Assembly (NCBI GenBank): GCA_937902315.1
Contig: CALGUG010000054.1
Span: 186,001-250,000, forward strand
DNA: 64,000 bases
Reading direction: 5' to 3'
From: an uncultured Chloroflexales bacterium
GTDB taxonomy: Bacteria; Chloroflexota; Chloroflexia; Chloroflexales; Chloroflexaceae
The position numbers and the translations under genes are program-made. Below, piece by piece: positions 16,278 through 24,539 of this stretch. Each line of letters opens with the position of its first letter. Positions within the stretch are counted from its first letter, which is position 1. The notes under the pieces were generated by a model, which saw only the letters and a list, made by a program, of their open reading frames with translations, did no database searches and was not told the DNA's origin.

Positions 16278-17327
16278 CTAGCTGACCACGCTCACACGAT
16301 AGATCGTGACTTCGTGGTAGGTCTCGCCCGGACGCAGTACGGTCGAGGGGAAGGTCGGCTGGTTGGGGCTGTCGGGGAAGTGCTGGGTTTCGAGACAGAA
16401 GCCCGCGTGTTTGCCATAGCTTTGGCCGCCCTTGCCTACGATGCTGCCATCGAGGAAGTTCGAGGTATAGAACTGCACGCCCGGCTGAGTTGTCCAGGTC
16501 TCGAGCACGCGTCCGCTGGCTGGGTCGGTCACACGGGCCGCGATACGCAGCTCGCCAGCCTCGCCATCGATCACCCAGCAGTGGTCGTAGCCGCCCGCGA
16601 TCTTAAGCTGCTCGTCGTCATCACCGATATGGGCGCCGATCGCGGTCGGGCTGGTGAAGTCCATTGGCGTGTTTTTGACTGCGCGCAGCTCGCCCACAGG
16701 GATCAGATTCTCGTTGACGGGGATAAAGCGCGATGCGAAGAGCTGGGCTTGATGATCGAGGATCGTGCCGCTGCCAGCCAAGTTGAAGTAGGCGTGGTTG
16801 GTTAAGTTCAGTACGGTGGTTTTGTCGGTGGTAGCGCTGTAGTCGATCTTCAGTTCGTTGGCGTCAGAGAGCGAGTAGACCACACGCACATCGAGATTGC
16901 CCGGATAGCCCTCGTCGCCATCGGGGCTGCGATGACTCAGCAGGAGCGCATTGTTGGCTTCGTCGACCTCGGCCTTCCATACCACTTGATGGAAGCCGCC
17001 CGGACCGCCGTGCAGGTGATTGCTGCCGTTGTTCTGGGCCAAGCTGTATTCTTGACCCTCTAACCAAAAGCGCCCGTTAGCGATACGATTTCCGAAGCGT
17101 CCGACCAGAACCCCAAAAAAGGGATGATCGCCCAAAAACCCGTCGAGTGTATCGAAACCGAGCAAAATGTCGCCCATGTTTCCTTGGCTATCTGGTGCTA
17201 AAAATTGGGCGAGGGTACCGCCATAGGTCAGAATCGCTACCTGAACGCCGTTGGCGTTGCTGAGGGTATAGCGATCGATCGGAGTGCCGTCTTTGGCAGT
17301 ACCAAGCTGTTCACGAGTGATAGGCAT
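16278..17327 (-). CDS. galM: Aldose 1-epimerase (galactose mutarotase)
   Basis: ATG at 17327 has GAGGAG seven bases upstream and yields 349 residues, the usual GalM length; the open frame extends 32 codons further up but without a good start. The sequence carries the family signatures FGNRIANGRFWLEG, NNGSNHLHGGPGGFH (active-site His), NLTNHAYFNLAG (second active-site His) and PGVQFYTSNFLDG near the catalytic Glu. It interconverts alpha and beta forms of galactose or glucose in the cytoplasm. It stands alone between repeats and an AT-rich spacer. Confidence 0.93.
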   Translation of the reverse strand: MPITREQLGTAKDGTPIDRYTLSNANGVQVAILTYGGTLAQFLAPDSQGNMGDILLGFDTLDGFLGDHPFFGVLVGRFGNRIANGRFWLEGQEYSLAQNNGSNHLHGGPGGFHQVVWKAEVDEANNALLLSHRSPDGDEGYPGNLDVRVVYSLSDANELKIDYSATTDKTTVLNLTNHAYFNLAGSGTILDHQAQLFASRFIPVNENLIPVGELRAVKNTPMDFTSPTAIGAHIGDDDEQLKIAGGYDHCWVIDGEAGELRIAARVTDPASGRVLETWTTQPGVQFYTSNFLDGSIVGKGGQSYGKHAGFCLETQHFPDSPNQPTFPSTVLRPGETYHEVTIYRVSVVS

Positions 17328-17784
17328 CGCTGCTCTCCTCAAAATTAAGATGATCGGTCTCTGCATGCTACCACGTTCGGGGTTTTGTGTGACAGGCTCA
17401 GCAGCTTTTATGCCAATAGACATTACAGCTCTGAGATACTTTTAAAGCTAAAAGCTATTAGCACAAAAAACACTATTTTCCGAATAAATGCTTGATTACC
17501 TACCCTATCTTCGTTATTTATCGATATAGCGTAGACAGCGAATATGCTATAGCTTAAAATACATCATAGTTTACGTATAGAGAAATATCTAAATAAGCAA
17601 TCGATTTTAACAGTCAACATTTATTTGTTAGTATATACTAATACATACTTTCCTAATTAGAGGTATACTTCTTGCAGCTAGATCTGTTTTACAACTAAAA
17701 TTGTTCGAAGTCTGACCGATTTTATAAGTTTCCTCTTTTTTAAATGCATTAATGTGATTCAGGCAAAAAATAGCGCTTTTTCTC
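17328..17784. other. AT-rich intergenic region without genes
   Basis: Strikingly AT-rich DNA between galM and the small DUF1540 gene. The only structure I see is a perfect 14-bp palindrome, TTAGTATATACTAA, at 17628-17641, which may be an operator. Confidence 0.5.
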
Positions 17785-17812
17785 TTGACTCGTTCAAATG
17801 GCATGTTATACT
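17785..17812 (+). promoter_or_regulatory. Sigma-70-type promoter of the DUF1540 gene
   Basis: TTGACT, a 16-bp spacer and TATACT stand 44 bp before the start codon, one of the best promoter matches in the window. Confidence 0.7.
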
Positions 17813-17855
17813 GACGGGTACTTAGTAGTTTGAAAACAAACAACGGAGGGGAAGA

Positions 17856-18029
17856 ATGGAACCACGAAATCAGGATCCGAACTTCATTAGTTTAGTCTCC
17901 GATTGCGCCGCTACCCAGTGCAAATACAACGAGTCGCACCAATGCACTGCTGGTCAGATCAAACTGGTTTTCTTCGAAGGCAAACCCGAGTGTGGAACCT
18001 ATACCGACGAAGAAGAAGATACGAACTAA
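17856..18029 (+). CDS. Small cysteine-rich DUF1540-type protein
   Basis: This 57-residue protein starts at ATG 17856 behind GGAGGGGAAGA, has its own promoter and ends in front of a terminator hairpin. It contains four cysteines in the order SDCAATQCKYNES, QCTAG and PECGTY, the spacing of DUF1540 proteins, which may bind metal. The C-terminus is acidic (TDEEEDTN). The function of the family is unknown. Its compact independent transcription unit and strong ribosome-binding site suggest high expression. Confidence 0.8.
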   Translation: MEPRNQDPNFISLVSDCAATQCKYNESHQCTAGQIKLVFFEGKPECGTYTDEEEDTN

Positions 18030-18050
18030 CTCTTTTCTTTCATCATAGGC

Positions 18051-18111
18051 CAATACAAAAGCTGCCCAGCTGCCTGATGCTCGGCCTTGGTAGCTTTTGT
18101 ATTGTTTGACC
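18051..18111 (+). terminator. Terminator-like hairpin after the DUF1540 gene
   Basis: CAATACAAAAGCT (18051-18063) pairs perfectly with AGCTTTTGTATTG (18092-18104). The 28-base loop can itself pair. The T-run is short (TTT), so termination efficiency is uncertain. Confidence 0.65.
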
Positions 18112-18149
18112 GTTGCTTAAAAATGTGATAGATTGAACATACCTCATAA

Positions 18150-18392
18150 TCAATGGCTGTGACGGTGACGAGAGGTGTATTGTCGGACCACCAGCGAGTC
18201 GAGGAGGGTGGAAGCTCGACCGGAAGACACACACTGAAGCCCCACCTGAGCCGCACTCCGAAGCCGTAAGCCTAAGGGGTGCCGAACTCGGCCCTGCGTT
18301 AGTGGGACGCGCCCTCGCCTCAGATCACTGGGGCCGCGGCGACAGAGTGGGAGTCGTTTGGCTCCAAGCAAGGTGGTACCGCGGATCATTCC
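18150..18392 (+). promoter_or_regulatory. T-box leader (alanine) upstream of alaS
   Basis: The leader holds the T-box sequence AAGGTGGTACCGCGG (18370-18384), which pairs with the free tRNA 3' end. Stem I can be folded: GGTG/CACC at its base, GTGT/ACAC above an internal loop, and GTCGAG/CTCGAC around an AGGGTGG-containing tip. The 3' side of the specifier loop reads TGAAGCCC, offering GCC (18239-18241), an alanine codon, in agreement with the gene it precedes. Uncharged tRNA-Ala would favour the antiterminator and expression. Confidence 0.88.
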
Positions 18393-18393
18393 G

Positions 18394-18423
18394 CCCTTGA
18401 GCGATATGCTCAAGGGTTTTTTT
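18394..18423 (+). terminator. T-box regulated terminator
   Basis: CCCTTGAGC and GCTCAAGGG form a 9-bp perfect stem followed by seven Ts, directly after the T-box sequence and 24 bp before alaS. Confidence 0.93.
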
Positions 18424-18446
18424 ATTGCTCAGAAAAGGAGAGAGCT

Positions 18447-20207
18447 ATGAATGCTGACCAACTTCGCAAAGCGTTTCTCGATTTTATGCAGCGTGAAAAC
18501 CACGCCTTGATCTCGTATGCACCTTTGCTGCCGGAGAACGACGCCAGCGTGCTGTTTACTACCGCTGGCATGCATCCGTTGGTGCCCTACCTCTTGGGCG
18601 AAACGCACCCAGCGGGCAAACGACTCGCCAATTACCAAAAGTGTTTGCGCACCAACGATATCGATGAGGTGGGCGACGCGACCCATTTGACGCTGTTCGA
18701 GATGTTGGGCAACTGGTCGATCGGAGCCTACTGGAAGGAGGAGGCGCTGCGTTTGAGCTATCGTCTGTTAACCGAGGTCTTTGGGCACGACCCCGCGCGC
18801 TTGCATGTGACCTGCTTTGCGGGCGACGACGATGCGCCGCGCGATGAAGAGGCGGCTGCGATCTGGCGCTCGATCGGCATACCAGCCGAGCGCATCCACT
18901 TCTTGGGCAAAGAAGATAACTGGTGGGGGCCAGCGGGCGCGACCGGGCCGTGCGGGCCAGATAGCGAGGTATTTTTCGACAGTCAGCCCGCTGGGCCAAG
19001 CGACGAAACGCCCGCCACCAATCCGGGGCGCTTTTGGGAGCTGGCCAACAACGTTTTTATTCAGTACGACAAGCAGGTCGATGGCAGTTTCCAGCCCTTG
19101 GCTCTGCGCAGTATCGACGTTGGGGTCGGGCTGGAACGCAACTTGATGGTCTTGCAAGGCGTGGACTCGGTCTACGACACCGATCTGTTTCAGCCGCTTA
19201 TGCGTGCGATCGGCGAGCGCGCTCGCTCACACGACCTGTTTGCGATGCGGGTGATCGCCGACCATGTGCGGGCGGCCAGCTTTGTCTTGGCGGAAGGGGT
19301 GCGGCCCGGCAACAGCGACCAAGCCTATGTGGTGCGCCGCTTGATCCGCCGCGCTGTGCGTTACGGACGCAAGCTGGGCATCGAGGGCAGCTTTTTGGCC
19401 GATCTGAGCGATCCACTGATCGAAAGTCTGGGCGATGCTTACCCCGAGCTGCGCGCCAACTACGACGCCATTCGCAAAGCTCTCAGAGAGGAGGAGCAGC
19501 GTTTCCAGAGCAGTTTGGCGCGCGGCGAACGTGAATTCGCGCGGGTAGTCGAGCAGGCTCGCAGCCGTGGCCAGCGCGAGCTTTCGGGCCAGAGCTGTTT
19601 TCGTCTCTACGATACTTTCGGCTTTCCGATCGAGCTGACGAGCGAGCTGGCCGCTCAAGAAGGGCTGACGGTCGATCGAGCTGGCTTCGAGGCGGCTTTC
19701 GCCGCGCATCAGGCCCAGTCGCGCCAAGGTGCCGCTGCTCGCTTCGCTGGCGGTCTGGCCGAGCGCAACCCGATCACAACCAAGCTGCACACTGCTACTC
19801 ACTTATTGCAGGCCGCTCTGCGCCTGCACTTGGGTGAGCATGTGGTGCAACGCGGCAGCAATATCACTAGCGAGCGCTTGCGTTTTGACTTCAGCCACGG
19901 CGAGCGGCTGAGCAGCGAACAGCTCGCTCAGGTTGAAGCGTGGGTTAACCGACAGATCGAGGCCGATCTGCCTGTGACTTGGAGCGAGATGAGTTTGCAG
20001 GAGGCGCGCGCTCGAGGAGCGTTGGGCCTATTTGAAGAGCGTTACGGCGAGCGCGTCAAGGTCTATGCGATCGGCGATGTTAGCATCGAGGTCTGCGGCG
20101 GCCCGCACGTCGAGCATACTGGCGAATTAGGCCACTTCCGCATTATCAAAGAAGAGGCGGTTGGTGCGGGTGTGCGCCGCATCAAAGCGCTTCTCGAGGC
20201 GGAGTAG
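18447..20207 (+). CDS. alaS: Short alanyl-tRNA synthetase lacking the C-Ala domain
   Basis: The gene encodes 586 residues; typical bacterial AlaRS has about 870. The class II catalytic core is intact (FTTAGMHPLVPYLLG, NYQKCLRTNDID, FEMLGNWSIGAYWKEEA, GVGLERNLMVLQG), as is the helical tRNA-recognition part. The editing domain is also complete, with HTATH (H448, H452) and CGGPH (C550, H554) as zinc and proofreading residues. The protein stops right after the editing domain, so the coiled-coil and C-Ala oligomerisation module is absent. No later frame continues the gene, so this is a designed short form rather than a recent truncation. It is under T-box control. Whether it is the only AlaRS or a second, starvation-induced one cannot be told here. 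Confidence 0.93.
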   Translation: MNADQLRKAFLDFMQRENHALISYAPLLPENDASVLFTTAGMHPLVPYLLGETHPAGKRLANYQKCLRTNDIDEVGDATHLTLFEMLGNWSIGAYWKEEALRLSYRLLTEVFGHDPARLHVTCFAGDDDAPRDEEAAAIWRSIGIPAERIHFLGKEDNWWGPAGATGPCGPDSEVFFDSQPAGPSDETPATNPGRFWELANNVFIQYDKQVDGSFQPLALRSIDVGVGLERNLMVLQGVDSVYDTDLFQPLMRAIGERARSHDLFAMRVIADHVRAASFVLAEGVRPGNSDQAYVVRRLIRRAVRYGRKLGIEGSFLADLSDPLIESLGDAYPELRANYDAIRKALREEEQRFQSSLARGEREFARVVEQARSRGQRELSGQSCFRLYDTFGFPIELTSELAAQEGLTVDRAGFEAAFAAHQAQSRQGAAARFAGGLAERNPITTKLHTATHLLQAALRLHLGEHVVQRGSNITSERLRFDFSHGERLSSEQLAQVEAWVNRQIEADLPVTWSEMSLQEARARGALGLFEERYGERVKVYAIGDVSIEVCGGPHVEHTGELGHFRIIKEEAVGAGVRRIKALLEAE

Positions 20208-20705
20208 GCTACCAGGCTTTGTATGCATCTGCCATAGAGTGGAACTTACCTATTTTTGTTGTATGAAATTTCGCGCGACAGCGCGAAATTTCATACAACT
20301 CCTTCCTTCATTTTTCGTTTTTATGTATTGCAAAAGGGACAAATTTTTAGGCGGATTTGGTATGAGTAGTCTGAGAGCAGATTAAAAATTGTCTTTTGTT
20401 ACGTTTTATAGATCGAACATTAATACAAATCTTAGTAAAACTTATGATATATTCTAATTAATTTGTAAACCGCAGGGCAGGCTCAGCGGTTATTTGCTTT
20501 TCAATGCCAGTTAGTTGATTTTATTTGGTTTTTATAATTAATTTAACAGTATTGATCAAATATTCGCTACTATAAGGAATAAAAATTAGATCTCTTGCAG
20601 ATTGATCAAAATTTGATTATTATAGTCGCATACCCCTTTTTCAAATAGAGTAAATCTTCATAAGCCGTCGTAGCCTTGTCTCCAAGGAGGATTTGTAGGA
20701 CTATT
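20208..20705. other. Gene-free AT-rich region
   Basis: About 500 bp without a supported gene. It holds the 19-bp hairpin described separately, a GGCGGATTTGGTATGAGT fragment related to the interspersed repeats (about 20350), and a strongly AT-rich segment (20385-20640) that probably includes the promoter of the STAS gene. Confidence 0.5.
20258..20299. terminator. 19-bp perfect hairpin after alaS
   Basis: GTTGTATGAAATTTCGCGC, loop GACA, and its exact complement. It sits 50 bp behind the alaS stop. The T-run is absent on the plus strand (ACTCCTTCC), so it may stabilise the mRNA end or be a repeat rather than a true terminator. A similar AAATTTCGCGC-like element exists at 50582-50617. Confidence 0.5.
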
Positions 20706-21827
20706 ATGCCTGTCTCAAACAATCTTTCAACGTCGCTCAAGGGCTCTCACACTGGTCTTATCGCTGAATGGCGCTCCAACCTTCTCGATACCATCATGAA
20801 AAGTGTGTTCAGCTTAGGAACACTTGTCATGGTGACGGTATTTATTTCTAGCAGAGAGGAATTGGGGAATGCAGAAAAGCTCTTTACGCTTGCGCTCTAT
20901 TTTTTTGCCTATCTGATCTTAGGCCTCGTCACCTTTGTCCGACAGATCCCCTACCAAGTTCGAGCAGGCGCCATGGTGTTGGTTCTCTACCTTGTGGCAG
21001 TTATCGGGCTACAAAGTGCTGGCTTAAGCGGCGATGGGCGACTCTTCCTGATCGCTACAGTCGTGATGGGCGCGGTCCTCTTTGGGGTGCGGGTTAGCTA
21101 CGCTTTGATCGGCTTAGTACTAGCCACCTTGGCATTTATGGCCTGGAACTTCTCGCAGGGGATTTGGGTGATTCCACCTGAGAAGCTGGCTAACACCGGA
21201 CAGGCAAGCTCGTGGATGACAGGCAGTGCTGTGCTGATTATGTTGGCGGTGATGTTAGTCGCCTCGATGAACTATCTGTTGGGCAAGCTCAATAGCACCC
21301 TAAACGAAAACCTCGCCATGGTCGAGACGATCAACCGCTCACATCAGGAACTTGAGGCGCAAGTGGCTCAACGAACCGAGGCGCTGGCCCAAGCTCTGGA
21401 AGCATCAAAGCAACAAGCCGAGGAACAAGCACGTTTGCTGCAAGAGCTTCAGCAACAGCGCGAGCTGATTTATGGCATCAGTGTGCCGCTGCTGCCCGTC
21501 ACCGAGCGCGCATTGGTTATGCCCTTGATCGGCGCGCTCGATAGCGCACGCCTCGAACAGGCGCGCGAGAAGGCGCTGCAGCGCGTGAAGCAACAGGGTA
21601 GCACTCATCTGATCATCGATGTCACTGGTGTTCCGGTGATCGATAGCCAAGTGGCTCAGGGGCTTATAACGATCGTTCGCTCGTGTCATCTGCTTGGCGC
21701 TAAAACCATGATGGTTGGGGTGCGGCCCGAGGTGGCCCAAACGATTGTGAGCCTCGGGGTCGATCTTTCGTTGCTTGATACACGCGCTGATCTGTATAGC
21801 GCTCTGAAGGAACTTTTTCAGCAGTAA
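20706..21827 (+). CDS. Membrane-anchored STAS-domain protein (RsbR-like)
   Basis: ATG at 20706 (AGGA five bases upstream) gives 373 residues. About six hydrophobic helices fill residues 35-205, a coiled coil rich in Gln, Glu and Ala follows (about 210-262), and a STAS domain ends the protein (about 265-373). The STAS part contains ERALVMPLIGALDSARLEQA and HLIIDVTGVPVIDSQVA, as in RsbR co-antagonists of the stressosome, with the Thr/Ser region where RsbT-type kinases phosphorylate. It is thus likely a membrane sensor feeding a partner-switching system. No RsbT or RsbS gene is adjacent. A terminator follows. Confidence 0.82.
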   Translation: MPVSNNLSTSLKGSHTGLIAEWRSNLLDTIMKSVFSLGTLVMVTVFISSREELGNAEKLFTLALYFFAYLILGLVTFVRQIPYQVRAGAMVLVLYLVAVIGLQSAGLSGDGRLFLIATVVMGAVLFGVRVSYALIGLVLATLAFMAWNFSQGIWVIPPEKLANTGQASSWMTGSAVLIMLAVMLVASMNYLLGKLNSTLNENLAMVETINRSHQELEAQVAQRTEALAQALEASKQQAEEQARLLQELQQQRELIYGISVPLLPVTERALVMPLIGALDSARLEQAREKALQRVKQQGSTHLIIDVTGVPVIDSQVAQGLITIVRSCHLLGAKTMMVGVRPEVAQTIVSLGVDLSLLDTRADLYSALKELFQQ

Positions 21828-21910
21828 TAGGAAGCTCGCTTAGATCGTTGTGTTTTGGGGGCGGCTTCTGGGCACGGCAGATACGCTTCTTGTTGCGGGC
21901 GGGATGCTGA

Positions 21911-21930
21911 TAGCCGAAGGCGGACGCGCT
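21911..21930 (+). repeat. Interspersed repeat core, copy 5
   Basis: TAGCCGAAGGCGGACGCGCT, in the gap between the STAS gene and the convergent amidohydrolase gene. Confidence 0.8.
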
Positions 21931-21999
21931 TGGGACCTTCGTTGGGGTAGAGACTAAGCCGCTAGAACGTCGAGTAGAGCTAGTGTGATATAACGAACA

Positions 22000-22040
22000 G
22001 GGATCAGCTACAACAACGCGCTTGTAGCTGATCCCTTTTT
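22000..22040 (+). terminator. Terminator between convergent genes
   Basis: GGGATCAGCTACAA and TTGTAGCTGATCCC give a perfect 14-bp stem with an 8-base loop, then five Ts on the plus strand. It ends four bases before the stop codon of the minus-strand gene and may serve both. Confidence 0.88.
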
Positions 22041-22043
22041 GCT

Positions 22044-22901
22044 TTAAGCGATGCGGTAGAAGCGGCGGGTGTTTTCGCTCCAGAGCTTGCGCTTGGCTTC
22101 GTCGGAGAGGTCGTCGGTCAGCTCCAGCAGGGTTTCGTACCAGCGCTTGTAGCTCGAGGCGTTCAAAACCACCGGCCAGTCGCTGCCGTACATCACACGG
22201 TCCTCGCCGAAAACGTCGAGCACATGGCGCACATAGGGCTTGAGATCTTCGGCCGTCCAGTTTTCGCTGTCGGCCTCGGTGACCAAACCGCTCATCTTGC
22301 AGTAGACGTTGGGCAGCGCAGCCAGCTCGCGCATCTGCTCGCGCCAGGGATCGAGCAGCTGGGCTTTGATATCGGGCTTGGCGATATGGTCGAGCACGAA
22401 GCTCACTTCGGGGCAGCGGCGCACCAGCTCGATGGCGCCCGCCAGCTGATAGTGCTTGATGCAGATGTCGAAGGAGAGCTTGAAGTCGGCCAGCTGCTTC
22501 ACACCTTCGATGAAGCCCGGGCGCAGGCAGAATTCGGGGTCGCTTTCGCCTTGGAGCAGGCGGCGCACCCCTTTGACCAGCGGGTTGGCGGCGACCAGCT
22601 CTGCCAGCAGCGAGCGCACGACTCGCCCGTCTTCGAGCGGGGCCGAGACCACTACCGCCTTGATGCGCGGGTCTTGCTCGGCGTATTTGGCGACCTGCTT
22701 GGCTTCTAGCAAGCGATAGGAAGGGTCGACGTCGACTTCGACATAGACAAAGCCCTCGATCGGCAGACCTTCGGTGTGTTGGCTGTATTCGGCGGGTTCA
22801 AATGGTTTGCCCAAAACTTCGCTGGTATCGAGCCACGAAATGCGCAGCAACTCTGGATTCCAGAGGTGAACATGAGCATCAGTGATCGGATAGGGAGGCA
22901 T
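22044..22901 (-). CDS. Amidohydrolase, sugar-lactonase type (COG3618)
   Basis: The 285-residue TIM-barrel protein carries the metal ligands DAHVHLWNP near residue 9, DHIAKPD near 170, and the family signature YGSDWPV near 240. These features define the COG3618 amidohydrolases, which include L-fuconolactonase and L-rhamnonolactonase acting in deoxy-sugar breakdown, and 2-pyrone-4,6-dicarboxylate hydrolase. A sugar lactone is the most likely substrate. It is a single-gene unit. Confidence 0.85.
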   Translation of the reverse strand: MPPYPITDAHVHLWNPELLRISWLDTSEVLGKPFEPAEYSQHTEGLPIEGFVYVEVDVDPSYRLLEAKQVAKYAEQDPRIKAVVVSAPLEDGRVVRSLLAELVAANPLVKGVRRLLQGESDPEFCLRPGFIEGVKQLADFKLSFDICIKHYQLAGAIELVRRCPEVSFVLDHIAKPDIKAQLLDPWREQMRELAALPNVYCKMSGLVTEADSENWTAEDLKPYVRHVLDVFGEDRVMYGSDWPVVLNASSYKRWYETLLELTDDLSDEAKRKLWSENTRRFYRIA

Positions 22902-22980
22902 TCCTTGTCTCCAGTCTATAAGTTTACAAACGGGTTGAAGCTATCATACCACTGATTATATGCCCAGCGGTATAAACCAA

Positions 22981-23015
22981 AAAAGGATTGCAGCTCAAGC
23001 GTATGCAATCCTTTT
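22981..23015 (-). terminator. Terminator downstream of the Csx3 fusion gene
   Basis: AAAAGGATTGCA and TGCAATCCTTTT pair over 12 bp; on the minus strand the stem is followed by TTTTTT. It is 340 bp past the stop of the csx3 fusion gene. Confidence 0.75.
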
Positions 23016-23081
23016 CTGTTTCGCTCTAGCTATCTCAAATCCGTTTGTTCATTTCAGTTCTGTTGGCGGAAAAGACTTGTA

Positions 23082-23251
23082 CCTTCCATTCGGTTCTTAG
23101 CGCGTCCGCCTCCGGCTATCAACATCCTTTCCAAACATTCGGCTTCTTGTCTGCCTGCGTCCAAGCGCCCCCTGCAAAGCCGAGCAACCGTGCGCCTTGT
23201 TATCAAATCTGCCGAAGCTCAAAATACACACTGTTCAACCGATTTCATATC
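23082..23251 (-). repeat. Full-length interspersed repeat element, inverted copy
   Basis: Reverse complement is closely similar to 10552-10724 over about 170 bp. The core TAGCCGGAGGCGGACGCGCT is at 23099-23118. Confidence 0.8.
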
Positions 23252-23357
23252 AACTCCGGTAGATCTCTTGCTTTTTGGCCTTCGGCAGAGCGGAACGGAC
23301 TCTTTTCTCGGCTTTTTATTGTCTTGTGCCAAGAAAATGCAATAAATGGATTTCGTA

Positions 23358-24506
23358 TCAGAGCTGAATGGTCTGCCCGAGCGCTATCGCAGGGTCGTTG
23401 GAGTAGACCACAATCGCCTCGGAACGTTGTGGCTGAAAGAGGGCCAGCCAGGCTTGCGAACTGTAGCTGCGCACCAAGGCGGTATACATCCAGTTAGGTA
23501 ACTTTCCGTCGAACACTAGCCCCACCTCTGGCGGGAAGCTGGGCAACAACAGATCATCTGCCTCGTGATAATCGAGGAAGTTATCGACGATATCGATGCT
23601 TAAACGCTGATACGCCTTGCCTTCGCTGATCTGCCAATGGAGACGCGGATCTTGGGCCTTGCTGAGGCGGCGCGTGCTAGGCGGTGTGATCCAGCCGTAA
23701 CGCGGATCGAAGAGGTAAAAGGGTAGCTCAAGGGTGTGACCTGCTAAAGCGGCATAGAGCCAGATCGGGCCTCTTCCATATACACAGAGCGCTTCGTCTC
23801 GGGGGAGGGAGTCTAACAGCGGTCTCAGGTATTCGGGGAGCCAAGGCTCCCCTGCGCTGCGTGGGAGCGGATAGATGGCTTGGGAGACATTGATAATACA
23901 ATCGCTAGGGGCGAGCGCTGAGTGGATGCGATAAATTTCTTCTGAAGTGTAACTAATACTATGAGAGACCACTTCAACAAGAGCTTTGAAGACTGGTCCA
24001 TCGGAGCTCTTGTCTTGACTGAGACCAGAGATAACAGCTTGTATCGGCATGGTTTCGAGCGAACCCGATTGCTCACCTTCTAGAACAGAAAGGAGTTCCG
24101 CCACTAATTGTAGAGAACAGTCTTCCATGCAGGTACGCCACGCGCTAAGCAACTCACTATCACGAGAGAGTACGATTGCATGTGTACATTGGGAAGCAAC
24201 TTTTTTGGTCTCAGAGGTAATTTTCCCCCCTAAATCTACAAGTAATGGGAGATGGCGCTGTTGGATGCTTCGCATGACATGTTGCGTAAACTCGTCATTC
24301 CAAGGCCCTTTTACTCTTTGGCGTAATACGGCGACTAAGTTACTGTCAGCTTCATAACTCCAATCGCCTTCGCCATCGGGATTGGCTCGCAACACGTAGT
24401 GATCTATTCCCTTTTGTCGCAATGCGTTCGATAAGCGATAAATCAGGGTACTTTTGCCCGAATGGGGAGGACCTCCAATAGCGATTGCCGGAAATATCAA
24501 CGTCAT
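23358..24506 (-). CDS. csx3: P-loop ATPase fused to CRISPR ring nuclease Csx3 (Csx3-AAA)
   Basis: ATG at 24506 follows GGAGG and gives 382 residues; the open frame continues upstream but has no good start. Residues 1-200 are a P-loop NTPase with Walker A GGPPHSGKST (11-20) and a probable Walker B LLVDLGG (88-94). Residues about 200-290 match Csx3: the hallmark GRGPIWLYAALAG (244-256) and FYLFDPRYGWI. Csx3 (Crn3) degrades the type III messenger cyclic tetra-adenylate. A second similar segment follows (GKLPNWMYTALVRSY at 334-348, then WLALFQPQ and an IVVYS strand), so the protein appears to contain two Csx3-like units, the last one degenerate. It probably switches off signalling of the adjacent Cmr complex. 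It diverges from the CARF-HTH gene with only 33 bp between starts. Confidence 0.82.
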   Translation of the reverse strand: MTLIFPAIAIGGPPHSGKSTLIYRLSNALRQKGIDHYVLRANPDGEGDWSYEADSNLVAVLRQRVKGPWNDEFTQHVMRSIQQRHLPLLVDLGGKITSETKKVASQCTHAIVLSRDSELLSAWRTCMEDCSLQLVAELLSVLEGEQSGSLETMPIQAVISGLSQDKSSDGPVFKALVEVVSHSISYTSEEIYRIHSALAPSDCIINVSQAIYPLPRSAGEPWLPEYLRPLLDSLPRDEALCVYGRGPIWLYAALAGHTLELPFYLFDPRYGWITPPSTRRLSKAQDPRLHWQISEGKAYQRLSIDIVDNFLDYHEADDLLLPSFPPEVGLVFDGKLPNWMYTALVRSYSSQAWLALFQPQRSEAIVVYSNDPAIALGQTIQL

Positions 24507-24539
24507 TAACAGCCTCCACAGTATTAAGGGAAATGTCTC

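Larger units (their letters stand above)
22902..23357. other. Gene-free region with terminator and inverted full-length repeat
   Basis: Contains a terminator (22981-23015), the full-length interspersed repeat in inverted orientation (23082-23251) and, at 23275-23350, a segment shared with 3843-3915. No gene is seen. Confidence 0.7.

Noticed and set aside
19227..19802. Long reverse-strand frames inside alaS and other GC-rich genes
   Set aside because: They are shadows caused by codon bias; the forward proteins have all family motifs.
18447..20207. The short alaS as a broken full-length gene
   Set aside because: The stop follows a complete editing domain, no C-Ala-like coding remains downstream in any frame, and the T-box leader is intact.
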